From assembly GCA_903912465.1 (NCBI GenBank), contig CAIWHQ010000023.1:1-37240 (forward strand): a DNA stretch of 37,240 bases, written 5' to 3'. The notes beneath the pieces are model-generated. The model made no database searches and had not been told where the DNA came from. It was given only the letters and a program-made list of their open reading frames with translations. Positions 1 through 7,813 of the stretch are shown in pieces; positions within the stretch are counted from its first letter, which is position 1; each line of letters starts with the position of its first letter. Made by a program: the position numbers and the translations under genes. Origin of the DNA: an uncultured Alphaproteobacteria bacterium. GTDB taxonomy: Bacteria; Pseudomonadota; Alphaproteobacteria; Caulobacterales; Caulobacteraceae.

Positions 1-1
1 C

Positions 2-256
2 GCGATGCAGGCGGCGCCGCCCCTGCTCAGGCTGATCCTAGGTTCACCCTATGGCGTGGCGATCCGGGTTTCTCACTACGTCCACCATCAAGACCCTCGG
101 GTGAACTACAACCTGCAGTACCTCGCGGACCTGGTCCGGGGCCGGTGGCGAAGGCCCAGGGCGACTGAATGGGACCAGATGATCGCCCTTGGATTGATTG
201 AACCCCGGCACCGCCAGCGCCTGGAGGGCCGCAGCTTCCTGTTCCATCCGTTCTGA
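2..256 (+). CDS. C-terminal part of a possible membrane desaturase/hydroxylase (5' truncated)
   Basis: The reading frame is open to the left edge of the window and stops at 256, so this is probably the last 84 or so codons of a gene that begins upstream; the ATG at 5 is more likely internal. The peptide has a His-rich HYVHH cluster followed by DPRVNYNL, which resembles the C-terminal histidine box of di-iron membrane desaturases or fatty-acid/sterol hydroxylases, then a basic Trp-rich tail ending FLFHPF. It converges with the acyl-CoA dehydrogenase gene. Family assignment is a guess from one motif, and a competing minus-strand ORF of the same length exists (44-295), which looks less protein-like. 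Confidence 0.42.
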   Translation, partial: AMQAAPPLLRLILGSPYGVAIRVSHYVHHQDPRVNYNLQYLADLVRGRWRRPRATEWDQMIALGLIEPRHRQRLEGRSFLFHPF

Positions 257-418
257 GGTGAGCCCGGAAGGCATGACAGGGCGTGGCCTGTCCACCCCTC
301 ATCAAGGGCCGGGCTCGCCTTTGCGCATTGCGTCCGGGCCCGAATTCCGGGAACCCTGTCGTCTGGATCGAGGGCAGGATCCACTCCATCCCCGAGCCGC
401 ACCGCCGGCCGGCGCGCC

Positions 419-1597
419 CTAGAGGCGCAGGACCTGCTTGGCGATGATGTTGCGCTGGACCTCGTCGGAGCCCCCCGCAATGCTGGCCGCCCGGCCCTCG
501 AGGTAGCGCACGATTTCCGGCCGCGCCCAGGCCGGTCCGATGTCCAGCGGGTCCGCGCCCGAGGCCTCCGGGAACCAGGGCGCGGCGTAGGGCCCGGCGC
601 ACTCGACGAAGAACTCCGTCATGCGCTGGACGATGTCCGTGCCCTTGAGCTTGAGGGTCGACGACTGCGCCCCGGGAGCCCCGCCGGCGGCGACCTCGGA
701 CAGGGTCCGCAACTCGGTGATAGCCAGGGCCTGCAGCTCGATCTCGGCCCAGGCGAGGCGACCGGCAAATCCCGGGTCGTCGAGCAGGCCGGTGCCCTCC
801 GATCCTTCCTGCGCCTGCCCGGCCTCGCGGATCCGGCGCGACAGGTCAGTGGAGAGGGAGACGAAGGCCTGGCCGGTCCGCTCGTGGGTCAGGAGGCCCT
901 TGGCGACCGTCCACCCCTCCCCTTCCCGGCCCACCCGGTTCTCCAGCGGGACCCGGACGCCGTCCAGGGTGACCCGGTTGAACATGTGCCTGCCATCGAT
1001 GGAGATGATCGGGTGGACGGTCACGCCCGTCGCGCGCATGTCGAGCAGCAGGAAGGTTATCCCGGCCTGCCGTTTGGGCTCGTCCGAAGTGCGGGTGAGG
1101 CAGAACATCCAGTCCGCGCGATGGGCGCCGCTGGTCCACACCTTCTCGCCGTCCACGACATAATGATCCCCGTGGAGGACGGCCCGCGTCCGGAGCGAGG
1201 CGAGGTCGGAGCCGGCCTCCGGCTCGGAGTAGCCCTGGCACCACCGGACCCGGTCATGGACGATGTCAGGCAGGAAGCGGGCCTGCTGCTCAGGGGATCC
1301 GTAGGCAAAGAGGATGGGCGCCAGCATGCCCATGCCCATGCCCCCGACCTGGGGCGGCAGGCCGGCGGCGGTGACCTCACGCTCCCAGATGAAGTTCTGC
1401 GTGGGGGTCCATCCGGGGCCGCCGAATTGCGTAGGCCACTTGTTGGCCGCCCAGCCCCTGTCGAGGAGAGCCCTGTGCCAGCGGCGCTCATGGTCCCGGC
1501 CCCCGTCATAGCGCTCCGATGGCAGAAAGGTCGCCCGGACCAGGGCGCGGACCTCATCCCGGAAGCGGATTTCGTCGTCCGACAGGCTGAGATTCAT
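419..1597 (-). CDS. Acyl-CoA dehydrogenase
   Basis: Predicted FAD-dependent acyl-CoA dehydrogenase (392 aa from the chosen start), which oxidises an acyl-CoA to the 2-enoyl-CoA and passes electrons to ETF. Visible family features are the N-terminal helical domain beginning LSLSDDEIRFRDEVRAL, the mid-domain flavin signature YSEPEAGSDLASL followed by GEKVWTSGAHRADW, and the C-terminal helix ending IAGGSDEVQRNIIAKQVLRL. The ORF track starts 21 codons earlier at 1660, but the family normally begins right at MNLSLSDDE. The earlier start would also place the coding region across a TATAAT hexamer and dyad at 1617-1634. It is divergent from a MaoC-like gene, so the pair may perform successive dehydrogenation and hydration of one acyl-CoA. 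The substrate cannot be told from sequence. Confidence 0.93.
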   Translation of the reverse strand: MNLSLSDDEIRFRDEVRALVRATFLPSERYDGGRDHERRWHRALLDRGWAANKWPTQFGGPGWTPTQNFIWEREVTAAGLPPQVGGMGMGMLAPILFAYGSPEQQARFLPDIVHDRVRWCQGYSEPEAGSDLASLRTRAVLHGDHYVVDGEKVWTSGAHRADWMFCLTRTSDEPKRQAGITFLLLDMRATGVTVHPIISIDGRHMFNRVTLDGVRVPLENRVGREGEGWTVAKGLLTHERTGQAFVSLSTDLSRRIREAGQAQEGSEGTGLLDDPGFAGRLAWAEIELQALAITELRTLSEVAAGGAPGAQSSTLKLKGTDIVQRMTEFFVECAGPYAAPWFPEASGADPLDIGPAWARPEIVRYLEGRAASIAGGSDEVQRNIIAKQVLRL

Positions 1598-1616
1598 GGA
1601 CGTGCGCTCATGGAGT

Positions 1617-1634
1617 ATTATATCTTTCGTCAAT
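1617..1634 (-). promoter_or_regulatory. Putative TetR operator copy A with overlapping TATAAT -10 element
   Basis: On the minus strand this reads ATTGACGAAAGATATAAT, an imperfect ATTG-N10-(C/T)AAT dyad. It matches copies B and C in the TBDT/MFS intergenic region over TATTGACG-N5-T-W-Y-AAT. The right end is a perfect TATAAT hexamer pointing toward the acyl-CoA dehydrogenase, although no good -35 is seen 16-18 bp upstream. The site lies 19 bp before the dehydrogenase ATG and 37 bp before the MaoC-like GTG, so one bound repressor could control both genes. That the nearby TetR protein is the ligand is inference. Confidence 0.6.
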
Positions 1635-1671
1635 AAAGTCCGCGTTCGGGCGGTGGTCAAGGGAGGCGGGC

Positions 1672-2553
1672 GTGGAGACTGAGGCCTTTACCTTCGAGGA
1701 GCGGGACGGCGTGCTGGCGGGGCCTGTCCGCCGGCCGGTCAACCTCTCCCGCGACGCCTCAGGGTCCATCCATGACGACGCGACGGCCCAGACCCTCGGG
1801 TTCCGGGGCGGGACCGTGGCGGGAAACATCCACTTCGAGCAGTTCCCCCCCCTGGTGCTGGCGCGGTTCGGTGATGACTGGCGGCGGCGCGGGGGGCTCT
1901 CCCTGCACTTCATCACCGCCACCACGGATGGCGAACCCGTCCAGGCCTTCGTCGGGACGGCCGAGACCCTCGCCACCGGCGTCCGCCGGGCGCCCGCCTG
2001 GATGGAGACCCCTGAAGGCGTCCGCGTCTGCGAGGGCACGGCCTGGGCCGGCGGCGAGGATCTCGACTCCGCCCTTCGGCGGCGGGTCGCCCAGCAGCGG
2101 CCCGCGACGGACCTTCGGATCCTTGGGGCCTCCCGGGTCGGGGATGCGGCTCATGACGTCGCCAGCCGCCTGGACAGCGTGACGGCCCTCAGGCGACTGG
2201 AGGGCGTGACCGAGCCCCTTCCGGAGTATCGCGACCCCGCCCTCTTCGGCGGGCTCGTGGCCGCCCCCGCCGTTGCCATCGACGCGCTGCGCGCCGTCGA
2301 GAAGCCGCTGTTCCCGACCGAAGGCGACTATGTCGGCATGTTCGGTGCGATCGAGCTGGAGTTCCTCGACGGTCCGGTCTTCCTGGATCGCGACTACCGG
2401 GCCGACGGCCGGGTTCTGGCCCTGGGCGATTCCCCCAAGACCGAGGTCGCCTGGTACGAGAGCACGCTCCGGGAGGCTTCGAGCGGTCGCCGGGTAGCCC
2501 GCCTCGTCATGATGAGCCGCCTCCTGAAGGCCTCCTCGCGACTCTGGGCCTAG
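1672..2553 (+). CDS. MaoC-like hotdog-fold protein (putative acyl-CoA hydratase)
   Basis: A 293-aa protein with the segment SIHDDATAQTLGFRGGT, which resembles the MaoC/R-specific enoyl-CoA hydratase motif (IHxDxxxAxxxGFxxPIxHG) in spacing and composition. Length and the second half (ITEP-like VTEPLPEY, IELEFLDGPVFL) suggest a double-hotdog arrangement. The start is a GTG with GGGAGG five bases upstream. It is a clear paralogue of the protein at 17583-18533, sharing SIHDD-TA--LGFRGGT near the N terminus and the DGP and RLLKAS-type C-terminal blocks. Divergent with the acyl-CoA dehydrogenase, it would plausibly hydrate the enoyl-CoA made by that enzyme. Whether the unusual motif still supports hydratase chemistry is not known. 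Confidence 0.72.
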   Translation: METEAFTFEERDGVLAGPVRRPVNLSRDASGSIHDDATAQTLGFRGGTVAGNIHFEQFPPLVLARFGDDWRRRGGLSLHFITATTDGEPVQAFVGTAETLATGVRRAPAWMETPEGVRVCEGTAWAGGEDLDSALRRRVAQQRPATDLRILGASRVGDAAHDVASRLDSVTALRRLEGVTEPLPEYRDPALFGGLVAAPAVAIDALRAVEKPLFPTEGDYVGMFGAIELEFLDGPVFLDRDYRADGRVLALGDSPKTEVAWYESTLREASSGRRVARLVMMSRLLKASSRLWA

Positions 2554-2685
2554 TCCTTCCTCGAGGATCAACGGCTTGGGATTCGGGCGATCTGTGGCAA
2601 TATCCACGTCCTGGCCGGAGGCTCCCTTGCCCAAGACCGTCATCGCCGCGAAAGGCCGCCGGGCCATCGGGACTGTTTCAGCGCC

Positions 2686-3303
2686 ATGAGCGGATTCGCC
2701 TCCACACCTCGCAAGCGCATCCGGCTGACGCCCGAGGTGCGCCGAGAGCAGATCCTGGACGAGGCGGCGCACCTGATCCTGGCCGAGGGCCTCCACGCGG
2801 TCAGCATGGAGCGGCTGGCGCGTGAGATCGGGATCAGCAAGGGCCTAGTCTACAACTACTTTCCCACGCGCGACGCCCTGCTGACGGCGCTCCTGAGCCG
2901 GGAACAGTCGGAGTTGCGCGACCGCGGCATGGCCAGCGCCCTCCAGGCCGAGAGCTTCGCCGACCTGATCCGCCAGACCACCCGCCTCTACCTGGAACAG
3001 ACCCTCGACCGGGGTGCCCTGATCGCCGCCCTCCTCTCCGACCCCTCCGTCGCCCTCCTTATGGAGGCGGACAACCGCGCAGACCGGGATCGGACCGTCC
3101 GGTACTTCGTCCGCGCTGCGAGACGGGAGTATGGCCTACCTCTGCCGGTGGCGATCACCGGTATAGAAATGGTCTCCGCGGTCACCGACCGGGCCGGGCG
3201 CCTGGTGGGCGATGGCCAGCTCGACGTCGAGAGTGCGACCGAGATGTGCGTCGCCCTCATCACCGGCGGCCTGGCGGCCCTGCGGCGGAACCTGGGGTCC
3301 TGA
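2686..3303 (+). CDS. TetR/AcrR-family transcriptional regulator
   Basis: A 205-aa one-component regulator. Residues about 14-60 form the TetR helix-turn-helix: RREQILDEAAHLILAEGL, then MERLAREIGISKGLVYNYF, followed by the usual PTRDALLTALL. The remaining alpha-helical part is the ligand and dimerisation domain. It lies between two divergent gene pairs whose promoters share an 18-bp dyad, and its 3' end abuts the MFS gene tail to tail with a 3-bp gap. No copy of the dyad is evident in its own upstream region (2554-2685), so autoregulation is not supported. The inducer is probably an acyl-CoA or the transported compound, by analogy with FadR/PsrA-like TetR proteins (inference). Confidence 0.93.
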   Translation: MSGFASTPRKRIRLTPEVRREQILDEAAHLILAEGLHAVSMERLAREIGISKGLVYNYFPTRDALLTALLSREQSELRDRGMASALQAESFADLIRQTTRLYLEQTLDRGALIAALLSDPSVALLMEADNRADRDRTVRYFVRAARREYGLPLPVAITGIEMVSAVTDRAGRLVGDGQLDVESATEMCVALITGGLAALRRNLGS

Positions 3304-3306
3304 TCC

Positions 3307-4782
3307 TCAGGCACCGGGACCCGGCCCTGCCCCGGACGTCCGGGCGCGAAGAGAGGCGGCGATGGCCGCATGCCGGGCCCGGGTGATCCCGTAAGAGGCG
3401 AAGATGACCATCGAGGCCACGGCGATCACCGCAGGGATCGGTCCCCAGACCATGACAAGGCGCGCCTGGACCTCGTTCGGAAGCACCGCGCCCGCAGCCT
3501 GGCCGATATCCCTTGGGAAGCGGATCAGATCCAGGGCGACGCCGGCAAGAAGCACCCCGATGCCCACGGCGGCCTTGTTGGCGAAGCCGAGGCCTGCGAA
3601 GTAGATGCCCTCCCGACGTCGCGCGAAGAGGTGTTCGTGCTCGTCGGCGGCGTCCGCCATCATCGAGGGATAGGCGACGCTCACAAGTCCGATTCCTATG
3701 CCGGCGACGAAGGAGTTGAGCTGCATGGGCGCCAGGGCGGCCTGCCCGACGGGCGCGTAGAGGCCCGCCAGCCAGGTGCCCTGCATCACCAGCCAGTTGG
3801 CGATCAGCAGGGAAAGACCGACCAGGACCACGGTCTTCTTCTCCAGCCGGGCCTGGACCCGCGGGGCGGTCCCCACCCCGAGAAGCAGGCCGACGACGAA
3901 GGCGTAGGTGATGAACTGCAGGGACTCGCTCTTCAGCAGCCAGACGAAGAGAAACGAATGGCTGTTCAGCGTCGCGTTCAGGCCCTGGGCCAGGTAGGTG
4001 ACCAGCGCCGAGACGAAGAGCAGCCGGAACGACCGGTTGGCGAAGATCTCCCGCACCTCGGAGGGAAGCCGCCGCCACATGGGCAGGGGCGCCAGGTCAG
4101 GCTGCGGCAGGGCCGCAGCGTACCTGAGAAGGCCCAGGCAGCAGGCCGTCATGCAGGCGAACAGGATGGCGCCGGCCGCCCACCCGAAACCGGGATAACC
4201 CTCGGCGCGCTGCAGTCCCCCGTTCGCAAAGAAGGCGCTGTAGCCCACTGCGGTGATCGCCAGGCCGGCCAGGACCCCGGCGGCGGACCGGTAGACAACG
4301 ACGCTCGTCCTCTCCGCATAGTCCGTCGCCAGTTCCGCCCCGAGGGCCACGTACGGCACATGGAACAGGGAGATGGCGGCGCGCCCCGCCACCGAGAAGA
4401 TGACGAGCCAGGCGAACAGGAGTGGCTGGGACAGGTCCGCGGGCGGCGAGAACAGCAGGCCGACGCTGACCACCGTCGGCAGGATCGCCGCCATCATCAG
4501 CGGAAGGCGGCGACCCAGCCTCGACTTGAGGTTGTCCGACCAGGACCCGATGAAGGGATCCACCACCGCATCAAAGGCCAGCCCGATCGCCAGGGCCGCC
4601 CCCACCAGGGCGCCTGAAAGGCCCAGGACGACGGAGTAGTAGAAAAAGACGAACCCGACGGCCGTGTCGAAGCCGCCGGACTGCGCCGCCTGGCCCAGGC
4701 TGTAGAAGACTTTCTGTCCGATCGTCGGTGACATCGATCCGGCCGCTGCGGCGTCCCTGGCGGGAACATCGGATGAATCCAT
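3307..4782 (-). CDS. MFS transporter, GPH (MelB-like) cation symporter type
   Basis: A 491-aa polytopic membrane protein with about 12 hydrophobic segments. Diagnostic for the glycoside-pentoside-hexuronide:cation symporter branch are DPFIGSWSDNLKSRLGRRLPLM after helix 2 and the later PYVALGAELATDYAERTSVVVYR block. GPH members in Caulobacterales and sphingomonads are often paired with TonB receptors and are not restricted to sugars. It is divergent from a TonB-dependent receptor, so the two probably move the same compound across the inner and outer membranes. Its ATG lies 17 bp downstream of operator copy B, so repression by the convergent TetR gene product is likely. The substrate is unknown. 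Confidence 0.88.
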   Translation of the reverse strand: MDSSDVPARDAAAAGSMSPTIGQKVFYSLGQAAQSGGFDTAVGFVFFYYSVVLGLSGALVGAALAIGLAFDAVVDPFIGSWSDNLKSRLGRRLPLMMAAILPTVVSVGLLFSPPADLSQPLLFAWLVIFSVAGRAAISLFHVPYVALGAELATDYAERTSVVVYRSAAGVLAGLAITAVGYSAFFANGGLQRAEGYPGFGWAAGAILFACMTACCLGLLRYAAALPQPDLAPLPMWRRLPSEVREIFANRSFRLLFVSALVTYLAQGLNATLNSHSFLFVWLLKSESLQFITYAFVVGLLLGVGTAPRVQARLEKKTVVLVGLSLLIANWLVMQGTWLAGLYAPVGQAALAPMQLNSFVAGIGIGLVSVAYPSMMADAADEHEHLFARRREGIYFAGLGFANKAAVGIGVLLAGVALDLIRFPRDIGQAAGAVLPNEVQARLVMVWGPIPAVIAVASMVIFASYGITRARHAAIAASLRARTSGAGPGPGA

Positions 4783-4799
4783 GGCGCATGCCCCTACCT

Positions 4800-4817
4800 A
4801 TTGACGGAGTCTTCAAT
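4800..4817 (-). promoter_or_regulatory. Putative TetR operator copy B
   Basis: The site reads ATTGACGGAGTCTTCAAT, a dyad with 5-bp arms ATTGA/TCAAT and an 8-bp centre. It is the most symmetric of three related sites and lies 17 bp before the MFS start codon, in the 139-bp region shared with the divergent TonB receptor. Size and symmetry are typical for TetR-family operators. Binding is inferred from repetition and position. Confidence 0.62.
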
Positions 4818-4851
4818 TGTGCTTGACGGTCCCCCGCGCCTCCATCTAGCT

Positions 4852-4869
4852 ATTGACGTTCATTACAAT
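4852..4869 (+). promoter_or_regulatory. Putative TetR operator copy C
   Basis: The site reads ATTGACGTTCATTACAAT, with arms ATTG/CAAT, and shares TATTGACG-N5-TWYAAT with copies A and B. Its right end contains TACAAT, which could be the -10 hexamer of the TonB receptor gene 52 bp downstream, as copy A contains TATAAT. Two copies 34 bp apart in one intergenic region suggest cooperative or dual control of the divergent transporter genes. Confidence 0.6.
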
Positions 4870-4921
4870 CAACATGCTGGCGGACAAGGGAGAGCCTCCC
4901 GACGCCGGAGGGGAGTGCGAG

Positions 4922-7264
4922 ATGCGAAGCTACCGGTCCGCCGCCGTCGCTGCGGTGTCAACGATCGCCCTGATGGCCGGCGCGCCCGCCGCAGCCGATT
5001 CCACCAACCAGATCGAAGAGCTGGTTGTCACTGCCCAGAAGCGGGAACAGAATCTTCAGGACGTACCGATCGCCGTGAGCGCATTCTCCGAAGCCGCCCT
5101 GGACCGGGTGCAGATCGAGGACGCCACGGACATCCAGCTTTCGATCCCCAACGCCGTCCTCACCGGCAATGACCGCTTTACGCTACGCGGGGTGGGTAAC
5201 AACGCCCTGGCCGGCGTCGACCCCGGTGTGCCGACCTTCTTCAACGGCGCGGCCGTCGGCTACCCGCCGCAGAACGAGTATTTCGACGTCGCCCGCATCG
5301 AGGTCCTGAGGGGCCCGCAGGGCACCCTCTATGGCCGCAACACCACGGGTGGGGCGATCAACATCATCTCTCGGAAGCCAGGGTCCGAGTTCGGCGGCGA
5401 GGTCAGCCTCCAGGCCGGCAACTACGAGAACATCCGCGTCGGCGGGGCGGTCGACCTGCCGCTCGGCCAGGTCGCAGCCATTCGTCTGGCGGGCTACTCC
5501 CTCGACCGCAGCGGCTATACCCGCAACGAGGCGACTGGCAACGACGTCGACGGCCGGAACCAGTGGGGCGTCCGGGGCTCCCTGGTTCTGGACCTTGGCG
5601 ACCGGACGGATGCGACCCTGGTGCTCAGCCGCTTCGAGGAAGACAGCTCACGCGCGCGGGAAGGCAAGCGCCTGTGCAAGGCCCATCCGGTCCTGGGCTG
5701 CGACCCGACGGTCCTGGGCTTTGACTCTCCTGACGCGAACACCACGATCCTGCAGACCCTGTCGCGCATCTTCACGCCCTTCCCAGCGGGCGGGAACATC
5801 TATGCTGGTGCCCCCAATCCCACGGACCTTCGCCGGATCGCCGCCGACACGGACCCGACCTACACGGCCGAGCAGACCGCCGCCTCGCTCGAGTTCAACC
5901 ACGACTTCGGCCAACTCACCCTGTCGGCCGTCCTGGGCTACTCGGAGTTCTCGACCGAGCAGAATACCGACTGGGACAACGCCGACCTGCCGTTCCGCTT
6001 CACCCAGCCGATCACCTACTTCAAGGATCGCGAGACCCAGGTCACGACCAACCGTCTTCTGACCACCGACAGCTTCACCTCGCGCGGCGACACCAAGACG
6101 GGCGAACTCCGCCTGGCCTCGCAGTTCGAGGGGCCCCTCAACTTCCTCATGGGCTATTTCGGTGCCCAGGGAACCAGCTCCGGCGGCTTCGAGACCTGGC
6201 ACCCGGCGATTGAGTCCTACCAGAAGGCCCTGGGCCGGCCGGCGGAGACCTGGCGGGTGTCGTCCCTCACCCGCAATGGCAAGAACCAGACCTGGGCGCT
6301 TTTCGGCGAAGGCTACTATGAGGTGACGCCGGACATCCGCCTGACGGTGGGCCTCCGGTATACCGAGGAGGAACGCTCAGGCGAGAGCCGCTCCATAGTG
6401 CTGTCCGGGCTGAACCCCTGGGCCTACGCGAAATTCCAGGGCCAGAAGACCACCTACAAGGTCGCGGCGGACTGGTCGCCGGACCTCTCCTTCACGGACA
6501 AGACGCTGGTCTACGGCTCCGTCTCGACCGGCTACAAGGGCGGCGGGCAGAACGCAAACGCCACGGCCCCGACCTTCGGTCCCGAGACCGTGACGGCCTA
6601 TGAGGTGGGAACCAAGAACCTGCTCGCCGACGGTGCCCTGCAGGCCAACCTGACGGCCTTCTTCTACGACTATACGGGGCTGCAGCTGGGCCAGCGGATC
6701 AATGGCGGTGTCGTCACCCGGAACGCCGACGCCGACATCTACGGGATCGAGGGTGAGTTCATCTATTCCCTGGGAGAGAACTGGCTGTTCGACGCCAATC
6801 TCTCGCACCTGCATACCCGGATCGGGACCTTCCTCAGCGAGGACGCCGCCAACCCCGCGCAGAGCCTGACGGCCACCACGCCCACGGTGCGGATCAATCT
6901 CGAGGGCAACGAACTGCCGCACTCGCCGGGCTTCAAGGCCAAGGCGGGGGCCCAGTACCAGGCGGCGCTCGGGACCGGCGACTGGATGGCGACCTTCCGG
7001 GTCGACGCCACCTGGCAGGACGCCTACTACGCCCGGGAGTACAACACCCCCACCGACCGCATCGACGCCTGGGGCGTGATTGACCTGCAGTTCCGCCTCG
7101 AGAACGACCGCATGGGCCTCGGCGCGCGGCTGTTCGTGAAGAACCTCACCGACGATGACAACATCACCAACATCATCATCGAGGACGCCCTGATCGGCCG
7201 CTACCGCAACGTGCGCCTGCTGGAGCCCCGGACCTACGGCGTCATCCTGCAGAAGCGGTTCTAG
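4922..7264 (+). CDS. TonB-dependent outer-membrane receptor
   Basis: A 780-aa receptor for active uptake across the outer membrane. It has a signal peptide (MRSYRSAAVAAVSTIALMAG, cleaved near PAAA-D), a TonB-box-like IEELVVTAQKRE stretch, a plug domain with VEVLRGPQGTLYGRN-type signature (here IEVLRGPQGTLYGRN) and a C-terminal beta-barrel ending in aromatic KRF. The ORF track begins at a TTG at 4853, inside operator copy C. The ATG at 4922 is preferred because of GGAGGGGAG six bases upstream and because the signal peptide begins there. It is divergent from the GPH transporter and belongs with the acyl-CoA module. The ligand is unknown; this SusC-unlike, Caulobacter-type receptor family takes many substrates. 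Confidence 0.93.
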   Translation: MRSYRSAAVAAVSTIALMAGAPAAADSTNQIEELVVTAQKREQNLQDVPIAVSAFSEAALDRVQIEDATDIQLSIPNAVLTGNDRFTLRGVGNNALAGVDPGVPTFFNGAAVGYPPQNEYFDVARIEVLRGPQGTLYGRNTTGGAINIISRKPGSEFGGEVSLQAGNYENIRVGGAVDLPLGQVAAIRLAGYSLDRSGYTRNEATGNDVDGRNQWGVRGSLVLDLGDRTDATLVLSRFEEDSSRAREGKRLCKAHPVLGCDPTVLGFDSPDANTTILQTLSRIFTPFPAGGNIYAGAPNPTDLRRIAADTDPTYTAEQTAASLEFNHDFGQLTLSAVLGYSEFSTEQNTDWDNADLPFRFTQPITYFKDRETQVTTNRLLTTDSFTSRGDTKTGELRLASQFEGPLNFLMGYFGAQGTSSGGFETWHPAIESYQKALGRPAETWRVSSLTRNGKNQTWALFGEGYYEVTPDIRLTVGLRYTEEERSGESRSIVLSGLNPWAYAKFQGQKTTYKVAADWSPDLSFTDKTLVYGSVSTGYKGGGQNANATAPTFGPETVTAYEVGTKNLLADGALQANLTAFFYDYTGLQLGQRINGGVVTRNADADIYGIEGEFIYSLGENWLFDANLSHLHTRIGTFLSEDAANPAQSLTATTPTVRINLEGNELPHSPGFKAKAGAQYQAALGTGDWMATFRVDATWQDAYYAREYNTPTDRIDAWGVIDLQFRLENDRMGLGARLFVKNLTDDDNITNIIIEDALIGRYRNVRLLEPRTYGVILQKRF

Positions 7265-7306
7265 GCGGACGCTGAAACGTCCCGGTGGGCGCCCGTGGAG
7301 CCGTCC

Positions 7307-7617
7307 TCAGGTGCTGGGCTTCCCCGCACCTGCCGGTCCCGCAGGAGCCCAAGAGTCCCTCTCGACCACGAGTCGGTAGCCGTCGGCGTCGACCAAGGTG
7401 CGACCGCGCTGGTCCCAGTAGGGATTGAAGGACGGCGTCACCCGGAACCCCGCCGACAGGAGGGCCGCGCATCTGCGCGCCCAAACCTCCCGATCCGGGA
7501 CGTAGACCACCAGGAGGTCCTCCGGCGTCGGCGTCGGCTGCACGGGATGATGGCGGTGGACCGTGAACCCGAAGGGGTGGCCTGCGCCGGGCGGGCGATC
7601 CTGAGGTGGGTGGGCAT
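7307..7617 (-). pseudogene. VOC (glyoxalase/dioxygenase superfamily) gene, internally deleted and frameshifted
   Basis: A start-like ATG at 7617 opens MPTHLRIARPAQ, the typical first strand of small VOC proteins, but that frame then turns into low-complexity Arg/Ser sequence. In another frame directly after it, HPFGFTVHRHHP-VQPTPTPEDLLVVYVPD and then PSFNPYWDQRGRTLVDADGYRLVV read as the normal C-terminal half of the same family. A complete member is about 125 aa, so about 45 residues between the two parts are missing and the frame is broken. The ORF track shows only the intact tail (7307-7543). Loss of the middle removes part of the metal site. A functional short form starting inside the tail seems unlikely. 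Confidence 0.72.
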
Positions 7618-7813
7618 GGCGGGAGAAGGGCTGCAGGGGCGGGGCGGGCGCGAGTTTCTACGCCCGTCACACCTTAGCCCCGGGAAGGGGGCCGGCCCGG
7701 GTCCTGGCGCGGCGTCTTCCGGGCCCATCGAAGGGCGTTCCCGACATTACGCATTGCATCCGGCGACGACTTCCATGAACCCTGACCCCCGGATCGAGAT
7801 CGGAGGGCGCGAC

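Noticed and set aside
1759-2796. 345-aa minus-strand ORF opposite the MaoC-like gene
   Set aside because: Gly/Pro/Arg-rich composition with no motif; a shadow of the high-GC gene on the other strand.
3370-4617. 415-aa plus-strand ORF opposite the GPH transporter
   Set aside because: Low-complexity Gly/Asp/Arg/Gln-rich shadow; the minus-strand frame has clear GPH motifs.
4853-4921. Upstream TTG extension of the first TonB receptor
   Set aside because: Lies in the operator/promoter; the ATG at 4922 has a strong Shine-Dalgarno and begins the signal peptide.
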